Counted from the first letter of the stretch, positions 43,347-53,289 are shown. The stretch is DNA of 64,000 bases from CAZWKQ01 sp964634005 (GCA_964634005.1 CAZWKQ010000002.1:124001-188000); one strand, 5' to 3'. Program-made: numbers and translations. The notes: a model not told the origin generated them from the letters alone.

Positions 43347-44778
43347 ATGAAAAAAATCTTATAGGCTTTCTTTTATTCTTTTTGGCAAACATAAATTTTG
43401 GCTTTACCCAAGAGATTAATAGTATTAGAATTAATGAAAATATTATCACTAATGATAATCAGGCATTAAAAATAGTAAATGATTTATACAGATTTAATAA
43501 AACAAATAAGTCGCCTTTCAAATTTATATGGGATACTTTAATATCCTACGGTTCACTTAACAAGCAAATTAGAGCAATACATACAAGGACATTTGATAAA
43601 TGGGGTAAACCCACTAAAATGTCAGTAATTTCATATTCAAATTATCTTAAAACATACTATAATATCTATATTTATGATATTAATGGGAATCTTATTATTG
43701 AACAATCAAAGTATTACGACGGATATCCCGATATTTGGAGAGATTATAAAAAGATTGAATATTCGTATGACAATTTAGGCCGCTTGATTGATTATATAAA
43801 CTATTTCTCCGATAATGGAAGTTGGTATTACGAAAACAAATATACATATACATACGACAATTTAAATAATATTAAAACTGTTACACAAAGTATATATGAT
43901 TACACTTATACTAATAACTGGAATGCGAATAACGTGATACAATCATTTATGATACCATGAACAGAATTATTGAAATTAGTCAGTATTACAATCCCGATAA
44001 TGTTTATGAACCCGGCACTTCAGCAATATATTCTTATGATAGCAACGGTAATGTTAATAACGCTAAATATTACAGGTGGAATGCGACATATCAAGGTGCG
44101 TGGTATACAATAATTGAGCAAGAAGACTCTTTTTACTATTATGACAATAATTCACTAAGATATGTTAAGTCATATAAATGGGACTATCCTTGTGGTGGAG
44201 GATATGTTATTACAACTCAGTCTGTAGAGTTTCAATATAAGTATAATGATGCAGGTGATTTAATTTTAAAAAAATGTATTGTGGCTCCTTTTGCAGATTC
44301 TCCCTATATAAAAAGCATTTCTTATATTTATGATCAATGGCAAAACTCAATAAAAGGTAAAGCAGTCTGTACTAATAATAAATCATCAGTACCACCAATC
44401 TTATACAATTTATCTCTTGAACTTTATTCTCAGCAAAATTCAATAATGCAATATACCGGCCCGTATTTCTATAATGAATACTATGCACATTATCAGGCGT
44501 TTATAGCTCCATCTGAAGTCAATACATTAGATGCCGATAAAATTGAAATATTTCCTAACCCTTCAAATGAATTTCTGAAAATATCTAACTTAAAAAATTT
44601 ACACATTAATAAAATATCATTTTTCAATCTTCTTGGGCAAAATATTTTTAACCTTGAAATAAATGGCAATAAGGAGGGTATAAAAATTGATTTAAGTAAT
44701 TTTGAAAAAGGGCCTTATCTGCTTTTAATTTATACTGATAATGAAATTTTAAGCAGAAAAATTATAGTTACTAAATAG
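43347..44778 (+). pseudogene. broken type IX-secreted protein with YD-like repeats
   Basis: The reading frame is broken twice. ATG 43347 is followed by seven A (43350-43356) and then a stop after five codons; one extra A would give MKKNLIGFLLFFLANINFG, a normal signal peptide running into the next frame. That frame ends at 43960, and one extra T in the TTT at 43946-43948 would join it (..QSFYDTMNRII..) to the last frame, 43957-44778. With both repairs the length is an exact 478 codons. The protein has tyrosine-rich YD-like repeats (YSYDNLGRLIDYINYFSD, YSYDSNGNVNNAKYY) and an intact type IX C-terminal domain (IFPNPSNEFLKISNLKN, FEKGPYLLLIYTDNE, final V-T-K). Probably an inactivated cell-surface protein; sequencing error is possible but must have happened twice. 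Confidence 0.8.
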
Positions 44779-44979
44779 ATTTTATTTTCTTTTGGTTTAG
44801 CCAAGGTTGATTTATTAACCATTTAAAGTATTTTTTGTTTTTTTGTAATACATTGATATTCATCTTAAGCTAATTTAATTTTTTTAATCCGTAAAAATTA
44901 TAATTTTAAGCAATTAAAATGGTTTGAAATTATTATTTTCGTATCATCTACTTTTATTTTTTAATCTAAAATAATTTTT

Positions 44980-46401
44980 ATGAAAGAATATAAAATATAT
45001 ATTGCAGGAGAGTTTCGTACGACATCGAAGATATTGGAAATTAAAAATTCTTATACTTCAGAAGTTATTGCTAAAACATATCTTGCCGAGAATTCTGATC
45101 TCGAAAAAGCTATTGTCGAAGCCCGTAATAGTATGCCTGTTATGAAGGAATTACCTGTTTACGAGAGGTATAATATTCTTATGACTTTATCTAGGGAACT
45201 TTCTGAAAAAAAGAATTTCTTTTCGGAAATACTTTCTATGGAAGCCTGTAAGCCCCTTAAATATGCTTTGGGTGAGGTTGATAGGGCAATTCAAACTCTT
45301 ATAATAGCTGCAGAAGAGGCAAAAAGACTTCCCGGAGAATATTTATCTGCTGATTGGACTAAAGCGGGTCATGGAAAAGAAGCTTGGGTTAAATATTTTC
45401 CTGTCGGTATAGTAGCCGGAATAGCTCCTTTTAACTTTCCGATAAATCTGGCAATGCATAAGGTTGCACCTGCAATTGCTGCCGGTTGTCCCATAATTCT
45501 TAAACCTTCAAGCTCTACGCCATTATCAATGCTCGAATTTGCGAAATTAGTCGATAATACTAACCTTCCAAAGGGTGCATTTTCTGTTCTTCCTATGGAT
45601 AGAATAACAGGTAATAATTTAGTAACAGATGAAAGAATTAAACTTCTTACATTTACAGGCTCACCTGAAGTTGGCTGGAAAATGAAAGCAGATGCAGGCA
45701 AAAAAAAGGTTGTACTCGAGCTTGGAGGAAATGCAGGAGTGATAATTTCAAAATCAGCTGATATCGATGAGGCTGTTAATAAATGTGTTGTTGGAGGTTT
45801 TGCTTTTTCAGGTCAGGTTTGTATTCATACTCAGAGAATTTATGTTGAAAAAGATGTTTTTAAGGAATTTACAGAAAAATTTGTCTCGAAAGTCGAAAAA
45901 CTTAAAATTGGACAACCTCTTGATCCTGAAACTGATATTTCGGCAATGATAGATGAAAATAATGCAATAAGAGTCGAGCAATGGGTGAATGAAGCCGTGG
46001 ATAATGGCGCAAAAATTCTTTGCGGCGGAACAAGAAAAGGAAGTGTATACAGCCCGACAGTACTCACTCAAACCAATCCAAATATGAAAGTTTGTTCACT
46101 CGAAGTGTTTGGTCCTGTTGTTATCCTTGAACCTTTTGATAATTTTGAAAAAGAAGTCGAAATCATTAATAACAGCAATTATGGATTACAAGCCGGAGTA
46201 TTTACAAATAATTTATCGGAAATGAATTATGCGTTTAATTACATTGATGTTGGCGGTGTAATAATAAACGATGTTCCCACTTTTCGTGTTGATCATGCTC
46301 CCTACGGCGGAATCAAGGATTCGGGATTAGGCAGAGAGGGTGTTAAATATGCAATTCATGATATGCTCGAACCTAAAGTTTTGATAAAACCTATACTATA
46401 A
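44980..46401 (+). CDS. aldehyde dehydrogenase family protein
   Basis: A 473-residue NAD(P)-dependent enzyme oxidising an aldehyde to an acid. Motifs: the Asn of PFNFPINLA that holds the oxyanion, GCPIILKPSSSTPLS (the Lys/Ser contacting the adenine ribose), FTGSPEVGWKM, general base Glu247 in VLELGGNAG, nucleophile Cys281 in GQVCIHTQ and EVFGPVV near the C-terminus. The sequence looks closest to lactaldehyde/phospho-aldehyde type members (ALDH11-like), but substrate is not readable from the sequence. It stands alone between a pseudogene and the susC operon, with only a near -7 box (TAATTTTA) upstream. Confidence 0.9.
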   Translation: MKEYKIYIAGEFRTTSKILEIKNSYTSEVIAKTYLAENSDLEKAIVEARNSMPVMKELPVYERYNILMTLSRELSEKKNFFSEILSMEACKPLKYALGEVDRAIQTLIIAAEEAKRLPGEYLSADWTKAGHGKEAWVKYFPVGIVAGIAPFNFPINLAMHKVAPAIAAGCPIILKPSSSTPLSMLEFAKLVDNTNLPKGAFSVLPMDRITGNNLVTDERIKLLTFTGSPEVGWKMKADAGKKKVVLELGGNAGVIISKSADIDEAVNKCVVGGFAFSGQVCIHTQRIYVEKDVFKEFTEKFVSKVEKLKIGQPLDPETDISAMIDENNAIRVEQWVNEAVDNGAKILCGGTRKGSVYSPTVLTQTNPNMKVCSLEVFGPVVILEPFDNFEKEVEIINNSNYGLQAGVFTNNLSEMNYAFNYIDVGGVIINDVPTFRVDHAPYGGIKDSGLGREGVKYAIHDMLEPKVLIKPIL

Positions 46402-46582
46402 TCTTTAAGTCGTTAAATTTCCTTAAAAAAAAATTTGGAATTGGAAACAAAATTTATTAAAATTGCAATTATTTTACATTAAACAAAATGTATTTAAAAT
46501 TAACTCTGAATATTTTATGTTACAATCTCCATATATATATTCCATTTATCTTAACTAATTTATTAATTAAACTTAAAAAATT

Positions 46583-49500
46583 ATGAGAAAATTTACGATT
46601 TTGCTTGTTTTTCTGTTGTTTTCGGGATTACAAGTATTAATTGCGCAAAGGGTTATAACCGGTAAGGTAACCAGCGCAGAAGACGGCTCTTCTATACCGG
46701 GAGTCCAGATTGTTGTAAAAGGGACAATGCATGGTACTACAACAGATTTAGATGGAAAGTACCGGATTACGGTTCCCGAGAAATCTGAAATTCTGGTATT
46801 TTCTTATGTAGGTATGAAAACCCAAGAGGTTAAAATTGGAACAAAAAACGTTATTGATGTAACTATGTCTCCCGATGTAATGAATATCGAGGGTGTTGTA
46901 GTTACAGCAATCGGTGTTAAAAAGCAGGAAAAAAGTTTAGGTTATTCTGCTACTCAGGTTAGTTCTGACGAAATTATGAAAACAAGAGACAGAAGCCCGT
47001 TAAATGCTTTGCAAGGCAAGGTTGCAGGGGTTAATATTACCACTGCATCAAGCAATCCGGGAGCATCAACTCGTGTAATCTCCAGAGGTTTTACATCGCT
47101 TACCGGTAGTAATCAGGCTCTTTATGTTGTTGATGGTGTGCCTATAAACAATTCCTCAATTGGAAGTACAGATTTAAATGGAGGTACTGACTTCGGGAAC
47201 AGAGGAAATGATATCAATCCCGATGATATTGAAAGTATTTCGTTTCTTAAAGGCTCTTCTGCTACTATTCTTTATGGTTCGCGTGCTGCAAACGGTGTAA
47301 TTGTTATAACAACAAAGAAAGGGAAAGAAGGAGCTAAGATAGCTAAAAGAAAAGGTGCTGAGGTAACATTTACTTCATCGTTTTTTACTGAAACTCCGCT
47401 AAGACTCCCAACTTTTCAAAATCAGTTTGGTGAAGGTTTCAATGGTGAACCTGATTTAATCGAAAATACAAGCTGGGGCCCAAAATTTGACGGAGCTGTC
47501 AGACCTTGGGGTCATATTGTTAACAATCAACAACTCATTAAACCCTATGTTGCTTTGCCAAATAACGTCAGAGACTTTTTTGATGTAGGAACTTCTTTTG
47601 ATAACTCAATTTCAATCGCAAATTCCAATGAAAAATCAAGTTATTTCTTCTCTTATTCTAATTTGAATGCTGATGGTATTTTCCCAACCGATGCCGATAG
47701 TTATAAAAGAAATACTATATCGTTAAGAGGAAGTTCAAAACTTGAAAATAACTTCACAAGTTCAGGTTCATTGACATACGTTAAAAAACAAAATAAGTTT
47801 GTTCCAACTGGTCAAGACCAGTCAGTTTATGACAATATTATGCAAACCCCAAGAGATATAAGCATTGTTGACCAGCAAGACTATAAAGGGTTATGGTATA
47901 ATTTAGATAATTATTATAACGGATATGCTGCCAATCCATACTATGTATTAAATGAACATGGGAACTTATTTAACGAAGATCGTGTTTTTGGTAATATCGG
48001 ATTAGATTACAAATTCAACGATTGGATGAATGTTTCATGGAAAATAGGTTCTGATATTGCTAATTCTCAGCTTAAAGAATGGAGAGCAATAACTGATTAT
48101 GTAAGAAATGATTATAATGATGATCCCGGAAGAGTCTCTGAGGAAACATTTTTTAGTAGAGAAATTAATAGTGATTTAATTCTGAATATTAATAGAAATA
48201 TAAACGAAGATATTGAGTTTAACGGTTTATTTGGATGGAATGTAAACCAACGTAATTCAAAAACTCTTTTTGCTCAGGTTATTGGCTTGGATATTCCTTA
48301 TTTCTACCATTTATCCAATAGCAGCGCTACACCAAGTATTTCAGAATCTACAATGAAAAGAAGGTTATATGGATTATATCTAAGTGCAGATTTTAACTAT
48401 AAAAAATATTTAAATCTTCAGATTAATGCACGTAATGACTGGTCTTCGACATTGCCCGAAAATAACCGCTCATTCTTCTATCCCGGATTCAACACAGCAT
48501 TAGTATTTACTGAATTATATCCCGAAATCACTCCTATAATCCCTTACGGAAAAATAAGATTAGGTTGGGCTCAAACCGGTAATGATGCTAATCCTTATTT
48601 AATTTATAGTACATTTACACAGGCTAACTACTCTGATGGTTACAGAGGATTAGATTGGCCACTTGGAGGAATAAACGCATTAACTGTAGGTAATACAATA
48701 GGAAATCCTAATCTAAAACCCGAAATTACATCTGAGTTTGAAATAGGAACGGATTTACGTTTCTTCAATAATCGTTTGGGAATAGATTTTACATATTACA
48801 ATAAAATTACAACAGATTTAATCTATCCTGTTCCATTAGCATACTCAAGCGGTTACCGTTTTCAAACAATGAATTTAGGTGAAATATCCAATAAAGGTAT
48901 TGAAGTATTATTAAAAGGTGTGCCAATAAAGAAAACTAATTTCAGATGGGACATTTCTGTTAACTTCTCAAAAAACAACAATAAACTTGAGAAATTAAAT
49001 GACGCTCTTGAAAAAGTTGATTTGGGAGGAACAAGTCGTCTCGGGTTTGTTGCAATACCCGGCCAACCTCTTGGAATGTTTGAAGGTGCAGTAGCATTAA
49101 CTGACGGACAAGGTCATATTGTTGTTGATGCAAGTGGATTACCAATTGCTGATCCCGAAAATAAGATTTTAGGAAGTTCGCAATATGATTGGATGGCCGG
49201 AGTATCCAACAGCCTGACATACAAGAATTGGTCATTAAGTTTCTCGATAGATATACGTCAGGGAGGTTTGATGTACTCAAGAACTAAAGAAATAATGTAT
49301 TTTGCAGGAACAGCTCCGGCAACAACATTTAATGACCGTCAACCATTTATTATTCCAAATTCGGTTCAAGCTGTTTACGATAATGCAGGTAATATTATTG
49401 GCTATCAAGAAAATACAGTACCTATTTCGCACGAAAATCATACCCTTTATCAATATTATGACCAAACAAGAGGTGCAGGTTTATTTGCTCGTCAATGGTT

Positions 49501-49759
49501 AATTGATAAATCGTTCATAAAACTTCGTCAGGTTGTTTTAACTTACACATTCCCGAAAAAATGGTTAGAAAAGACACCATTCGGAGAAGCTTCATTCAGT
49601 ATTATTGGTAGGAATTTACTCCTATTTACACCTGATGATAATCATTTTATCGATCCTGAACTTACTACATTTGGTAACGATTTGAATGCCGATTATGGTG
49701 AATTTAGTGCCGCTCCTACAACAAGAAGTATAGGTGCAAGTTTACGTATTACATTTTAA
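46583..49759 (+). CDS. SusC/RagA-family TonB-dependent transporter
   Basis: A 1058-residue outer-membrane transporter. After the signal peptide (FTILLVFLLFSGLQVLIA) comes a carboxypeptidase-regulatory-like domain (about 22-105, RVITGKVTSAEDGSSIPGVQ, ILVFSYVGMKTQEV), then the SusC-type plug (about 110-240: VVVTAIGVKKQEKSLGYS, ALQGKVAGVNITTASSNPG, LYVVDGVPINN, ILYGSRAANGVIVITTKKG) and the barrel, which ends GASLRITF. It forms a pedal-bin complex with the SusD lipoprotein 21 bases downstream and imports oligosaccharides or peptides with TonB energy. It is the first gene of a four-gene operon. No ECF sigma, anti-sigma or hybrid sensor is adjacent; the nearest regulator is the AraC gene at 52687. 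Confidence 0.94.
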   Translation: MRKFTILLVFLLFSGLQVLIAQRVITGKVTSAEDGSSIPGVQIVVKGTMHGTTTDLDGKYRITVPEKSEILVFSYVGMKTQEVKIGTKNVIDVTMSPDVMNIEGVVVTAIGVKKQEKSLGYSATQVSSDEIMKTRDRSPLNALQGKVAGVNITTASSNPGASTRVISRGFTSLTGSNQALYVVDGVPINNSSIGSTDLNGGTDFGNRGNDINPDDIESISFLKGSSATILYGSRAANGVIVITTKKGKEGAKIAKRKGAEVTFTSSFFTETPLRLPTFQNQFGEGFNGEPDLIENTSWGPKFDGAVRPWGHIVNNQQLIKPYVALPNNVRDFFDVGTSFDNSISIANSNEKSSYFFSYSNLNADGIFPTDADSYKRNTISLRGSSKLENNFTSSGSLTYVKKQNKFVPTGQDQSVYDNIMQTPRDISIVDQQDYKGLWYNLDNYYNGYAANPYYVLNEHGNLFNEDRVFGNIGLDYKFNDWMNVSWKIGSDIANSQLKEWRAITDYVRNDYNDDPGRVSEETFFSREINSDLILNINRNINEDIEFNGLFGWNVNQRNSKTLFAQVIGLDIPYFYHLSNSSATPSISESTMKRRLYGLYLSADFNYKKYLNLQINARNDWSSTLPENNRSFFYPGFNTALVFTELYPEITPIIPYGKIRLGWAQTGNDANPYLIYSTFTQANYSDGYRGLDWPLGGINALTVGNTIGNPNLKPEITSEFEIGTDLRFFNNRLGIDFTYYNKITTDLIYPVPLAYSSGYRFQTMNLGEISNKGIEVLLKGVPIKKTNFRWDISVNFSKNNNKLEKLNDALEKVDLGGTSRLGFVAIPGQPLGMFEGAVALTDGQGHIVVDASGLPIADPENKILGSSQYDWMAGVSNSLTYKNWSLSFSIDIRQGGLMYSRTKEIMYFAGTAPATTFNDRQPFIIPNSVQAVYDNAGNIIGYQENTVPISHENHTLYQYYDQTRGAGLFARQWLIDKSFIKLRQVVLTYTFPKKWLEKTPFGEASFSIIGRNLLLFTPDDNHFIDPELTTFGNDLNADYGEFSAAPTTRSIGASLRITF

Positions 49760-49780
49760 TAATTTAAAAAATTAGGCAAT

Positions 49781-51298
49781 ATGAAAAATATAATAAAAAA
49801 TATAAAATGGATAGTGTTCTCATTGGTATTCTTAGTTAGTGCCTGTGAGAAGGATTTTCTTGATATAAACCATGATCCAAGCAGGTCACAGGAATCAACA
49901 GTACAACTTACACTTCCGGCTGCTATTGGTTCAAGCACATATGTAATAGGTGGATATTACCAATTGCTTGGAGCATTTTGGGCACAACATTGGACACAAG
50001 CTATAGGTGCTCCACAATGGCGCGAAATTGATGCTTATAATATTCAAAACAGCGATTTTGATGTACGTCAATGGGGCGAATTATACTCAGGTGCTCTCAG
50101 AGATTATAAATATGTAAGAGAACTGGCATTGAAAGAACAAAACTGGAGCTATTATATGATGGCTTCTGTAATGATGGCTTATACTTATCAGGTTTTAGCC
50201 GATTTATATGATAAGATTCCTTTTACTGAAGCTCTTCAGGGAGATTTGGGAATAATTACTCCAAAATACGATAATGGCCCTGTTGTTTACGATGGTCTTA
50301 TTAATATGATAAACGAAGCAATGTCGCATGATTATAAAACATTTAAGAGCAACAGTAATCCTAATGCTACAGCAATTAAACCCGGTGCTGATGATATTAT
50401 ATTTGCCGGCGATATGGATAAATGGGAGAGATTTGCCAACACTTTGAAACTAAAAATTTATCTGCGTCAATGTTATGCTCGTCCTGCCGTTGCTTCTGCA
50501 GGTATTACTGCAATGTTTAATGCTAATGCACCATTTCTGAATACTGATGCCAAAGTGAGTATCTTTGCCAATCAACAAAATAAGAGAAATCCTGCTTATG
50601 AAACTTTTATTGACAGATTATCGGGCAATGTGTCTACAAGTAATACTATTTATTCTATTTTAGATAGTGTTTCCGATCCAAGATTACCTAAATTGATAAA
50701 TAAAAATAAAAAGACACCTGCAGTTTATAAATGCTTAGTTCAGGGCGATTATTTCAATAATACTTTCCCTGCAGGAGCAAATATTGCCGATTTATCTACT
50801 CCTGTATTAGGACCTTTGGACCCTGTATATTTTATGTCAGAATCCGAAAGTTATTTCTTGCAGGCTGAAGCTATTGAAAGATACGGATTGGCAGGTAATG
50901 CAAAAGCTCTTTACGAGGCAGGAATAGATGCTTCATTTACAAGATTAGGAGTTGTTGGTTCTGCTGCTTTATACGCACCCGGTCAACCTTACGAATACCC
51001 CAATACAACTTTTGAAGAAAAATTAGAGAAAATTATTATCCAAAAATGGATTGCCATGACTAATATCCAAGGGCTTGAAGCTTTTCTTGAACATAACAGA
51101 ACCCAATATCCAAGAGAAAGTACAGTTCCGGGTAATTCGCCCGCATACGTTAAAGGTCAGTTTACTGTATCAGTAAATAGTGCTATAGGAAATCAGTTCC
51201 CCAAAAGGCTTTTATTTACTGAATCGGAAAGAAGACGTAATCCAAATACTCCGGCATTAGAGCCAATTACAAAGAAAATTTGGTGGGATGTTAAATAG
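49781..51298 (+). CDS. SusD/RagB-like lipoprotein
   Basis: A 505-residue surface lipoprotein (KWIVFSLVFLVSA-Cys, then EKDFLDINHDPSRSQE). It is an alpha-helical TPR-type ligand-capturing protein of the SusD-like_2 group: LPAAIGSSTYVIGGYYQLLG, AFWAQHWTQAIGAPQWREID, KYVRELALKEQNW, VLADLYDKIPFTEA and a C-terminal RLLFTESERRRNPNTPALEP. It closes over the SusC barrel and delivers ligand. This subgroup is common in SusCD pairs that are not tied to glycosidases. The 3' end overlaps a short upstream frame of the next gene, but the real start of that gene lies 26 bases later. Confidence 0.92.
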   Translation: MKNIIKNIKWIVFSLVFLVSACEKDFLDINHDPSRSQESTVQLTLPAAIGSSTYVIGGYYQLLGAFWAQHWTQAIGAPQWREIDAYNIQNSDFDVRQWGELYSGALRDYKYVRELALKEQNWSYYMMASVMMAYTYQVLADLYDKIPFTEALQGDLGIITPKYDNGPVVYDGLINMINEAMSHDYKTFKSNSNPNATAIKPGADDIIFAGDMDKWERFANTLKLKIYLRQCYARPAVASAGITAMFNANAPFLNTDAKVSIFANQQNKRNPAYETFIDRLSGNVSTSNTIYSILDSVSDPRLPKLINKNKKTPAVYKCLVQGDYFNNTFPAGANIADLSTPVLGPLDPVYFMSESESYFLQAEAIERYGLAGNAKALYEAGIDASFTRLGVVGSAALYAPGQPYEYPNTTFEEKLEKIIIQKWIAMTNIQGLEAFLEHNRTQYPRESTVPGNSPAYVKGQFTVSVNSAIGNQFPKRLLFTESERRRNPNTPALEPITKKIWWDVK

Positions 51299-51323
51299 TA
51301 TTAACCTTAAAAAAATAGTAAAT

Positions 51324-52013
51324 ATGAAAAAATATAATATAATAGTAATTATCATCCTTCTTTTTGCGATTGGATTAACAAATTGTAAAAAAGATTCAAA
51401 GGATGTGTCGCGAGTAACAACATATGCAGTAATGACGATTATTGGAGGTGCTGACACCGTTATTGCTGTAGGTTCAAATTGGGTTGACCCGGGAATAAAT
51501 GTCAGTACCGGTGATCCATACACAATTTCAGGTACTGTTAATACTGCTGTTAAAGGCAGATATGTGCTTACTTATAAAGCAACAAATAAAGACGGGTTTC
51601 CTTCAACTGCAGTAAGAGTTGTATGGGTAGTCGGAGTTACAGGTGATGGTACCGTTAATTATGCTAAAGCTTATGAAGGTGGCAGAGGTACAAGCTACTC
51701 AAATGAGAAAGGTGACGGAACCGTTATACTGAAAGCTACATCTATTCCGGGAGTATATTACTGTACCGATATGTTTGCTCGATATTACGAAGTTTGGAGA
51801 GGTTATGGAATAACATATCGTTGTCCGGGCGTTATTAGAGTTAATTCAGATAAAACTTTTGATAATGCTGAAATTGATTGGGATTCGCCTTGGGGTGCAT
51901 CATTTATTACTGCAGGAAGCGGTTCTATTGATAATGCCGGCAAATTTACTTATAAATGCACTATTGGAGGGAGTCCTGTTGCTACTGCATTCTTCTTAGA
52001 ACCAAAACCTTAA
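51324..52013 (+). CDS. surface lipoprotein with DUF5011-like (Ig) domain
   Basis: A 229-residue lipoprotein; ATG 51324 gives a compact signal (NIIVIIILLFAIGLTN-Cys) whereas an ATG 36 bases earlier overlaps susD and adds no signal features. Residues about 35-105 form a DUF5011/HYR-like Ig domain (YAVMTIIGGADTVIAVGSN, WVDPGINVSTGD, GRYVLTYKATNKDG). Residues 110-229 are a second beta domain of the BT_2262 type (VYYCTDMFARYYEVWRGYG, FLEPKP end). Such proteins take the SusE/SusF position, holding ligand at the surface next to SusCD. Third gene of the operon. Confidence 0.85.
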   Translation: MKKYNIIVIIILLFAIGLTNCKKDSKDVSRVTTYAVMTIIGGADTVIAVGSNWVDPGINVSTGDPYTISGTVNTAVKGRYVLTYKATNKDGFPSTAVRVVWVVGVTGDGTVNYAKAYEGGRGTSYSNEKGDGTVILKATSIPGVYYCTDMFARYYEVWRGYGITYRCPGVIRVNSDKTFDNAEIDWDSPWGASFITAGSGSIDNAGKFTYKCTIGGSPVATAFFLEPKP

Positions 52014-52042
52014 TTTATTGTATAATTTAAAAAATATGAAAT

Positions 52043-52501
52043 ATGAAAAATATAATAAAGATAAGTTTGTTTTCAATACTCGCAGTATTTGTAATGACTG
52101 CTTGTGAAAAAGATGACCGATGGAAAGATTTTCAGGAATTTTCAACAACTTCAAGCGTTAGCGGAAGATACTATGTGAAGGAAAATGGTTTCCAAGGCGA
52201 ATGGGGGCCTTATAGCATTAGCCTTTACAACACTTCATTTGACCCTAATGCCGTTTGGATTGAAAATATTTACGGTGATGGCATTAAAGTAAAAGCAAGT
52301 GTCAGTGGTAACGCTTTTAGTGCCGTAAAATCAGAAAACAAAGGTAATAAACCCGGAACCTATGCAACTGTTTCTATAAACAATGGAACTGTTAACAATG
52401 GAGTAATTAGTTTTGTTGCTGTTATTTATAAACCCGATGGTACAACATTGGATAGCCTGACTATCAACGGGAAATTATTTAATGGCTTCGACCACGAATA
52501 A
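52043..52501 (+). CDS. small surface lipoprotein, lipid-bd/BT_2262-associated family
   Basis: A 152-residue lipoprotein (KISLFSILAVFVMTA-Cys-EKDD). The remainder is a lipocalin-like beta-barrel fold of the family annotated lipid-binding in Bacteroidota SusCD operons: SGRYYVKENGFQGEWGPYSI, SLYNTSFDPNAVWIENIYGD, VKASVSGNAFSAV, and a C-terminal TLDSLTINGKLFNGFDHE. Last gene of the susC operon; a 14-bp hairpin terminator begins 24 bases after the stop. Ligand unknown; the family name does not prove lipid binding. Confidence 0.82.
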   Translation: MKNIIKISLFSILAVFVMTACEKDDRWKDFQEFSTTSSVSGRYYVKENGFQGEWGPYSISLYNTSFDPNAVWIENIYGDGIKVKASVSGNAFSAVKSENKGNKPGTYATVSINNGTVNNGVISFVAVIYKPDGTTLDSLTINGKLFNGFDHE

Positions 52502-52524
52502 AATTACTCTCTAAAACATTTAAC

Positions 52525-52565
52525 AAAAAGAGGCTGTCAAAAAAAAAGTAAGACAGCCTCTTTTT
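52525..52565. terminator. bidirectional terminator, susC operon / AraC gene
   Basis: Perfect 14-bp stem, aaaaagaggctgtc (52525-52538) with gacagcctcttttt (52552-52565), loop of 13, T runs on both strands. Nearly the same sequence as 33668-33706. Confidence 0.92.
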
Positions 52566-52686
52566 GTTGCATTGTGGAATAAATGGTTGTAAAAAACACT
52601 TGAATTGGTTAAAATATTGATATGAAGAAGGTTTTATTAAATTCAGGGAATTTCCTTAGTATTAATTGTGGTTTTATTAATATTAT

Positions 52687-53262
52687 TTATATTTCATTAA
52701 TTGCTTTGCGTGTTACATTATTATTTCTTTTATAATCAGATACAGAGATTCCCGTGATATTTTTAAATTGTGTTGATAGATATTGCACGCTGCTATATCC
52801 CATAGTAAAAGCAATTTCACTTAATGAAAGTTCTCCGTACTCTATCATTTCTTTTACTTTTTCAATTTTATTCAAAATGATATATTTCTCCAATGTTGTC
52901 GGCTCATGTTTTGAAAATATGGCAGATAAATGCTGATATGAATAACCGAGTTTCTCAACGAGATAATCGGAATTTCTTATAATCGAATTCATATTATTTG
53001 CATGATGTATAAGCTCAATAACTGCTACTTTAATTTGTTCGACCAATATCTTCTCTTTATTTGTAACCAGTTCAAAGCCGTTTTCATTCAATATTTTTTC
53101 TATTGAATCTTCATTATGTTTATCATTATCATATATTAATGCAGCTTCACCCAGCGTAATTTTGTCAACCTTTATTCCATGTTGCTCAAGCTCTTGTTTA
53201 ATTATCTTGATACAACACTTACAAACCATGTATTTGATATAGAAAGTTTGTTCTACTAACAT
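52687..53262 (-). CDS. AraC-type regulator with HMA-like N-terminal domain
   Basis: A 191-residue protein. Residues 5-65 fold like a heavy-metal-associated (ferredoxin-like) domain: the M-x-C-x-x-C loop of such domains is MVCKCC, followed by IKIIKQELEQHG and ALIYDNDKHNEDSIEKILNE. Residues about 75-185 are an AraC DNA-binding domain with two helix-turn-helix motifs (SDYLVEKLGYSYQHLSAIFS; LSEIAFTMGYSSVQYLSTQF) ending ITGISVSDYKR. There is no sugar-binding cupin domain. Related short AraC proteins with this N-terminus occur in other Bacteroidota. It converges on the SusCD operon and diverges from the S9 peptidase gene, so either may be its target. Promoter box at 53282-53289. Confidence 0.85.
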   Translation of the reverse strand: MLVEQTFYIKYMVCKCCIKIIKQELEQHGIKVDKITLGEAALIYDNDKHNEDSIEKILNENGFELVTNKEKILVEQIKVAVIELIHHANNMNSIIRNSDYLVEKLGYSYQHLSAIFSKHEPTTLEKYIILNKIEKVKEMIEYGELSLSEIAFTMGYSSVQYLSTQFKNITGISVSDYKRNNNVTRKAINEI

Positions 53263-53281
53263 AAATGTAAAATAAGTATAG

Positions 53282-53289
53282 CAAAGATA
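53282..53289 (-). promoter_or_regulatory. -7 box for the AraC gene
   Basis: Reads TATCTTTG on the minus strand, an exact TAnnTTTG match 20 bases before the start at 53262. Confidence 0.5.

Noticed and set aside
43347..44778. Programmed ribosomal frameshifting in the YD-repeat gene
   Set aside because: Two separate shifts would be needed; the second site (TTT) is not a slippery heptamer and the first comes only five codons into the gene. Gene decay or phase variation fits better.
46583..52501. Polysaccharide-utilisation locus
   Set aside because: No glycoside hydrolase, lyase, esterase or hybrid two-component regulator is within reach; only SusCD and two lipoproteins.
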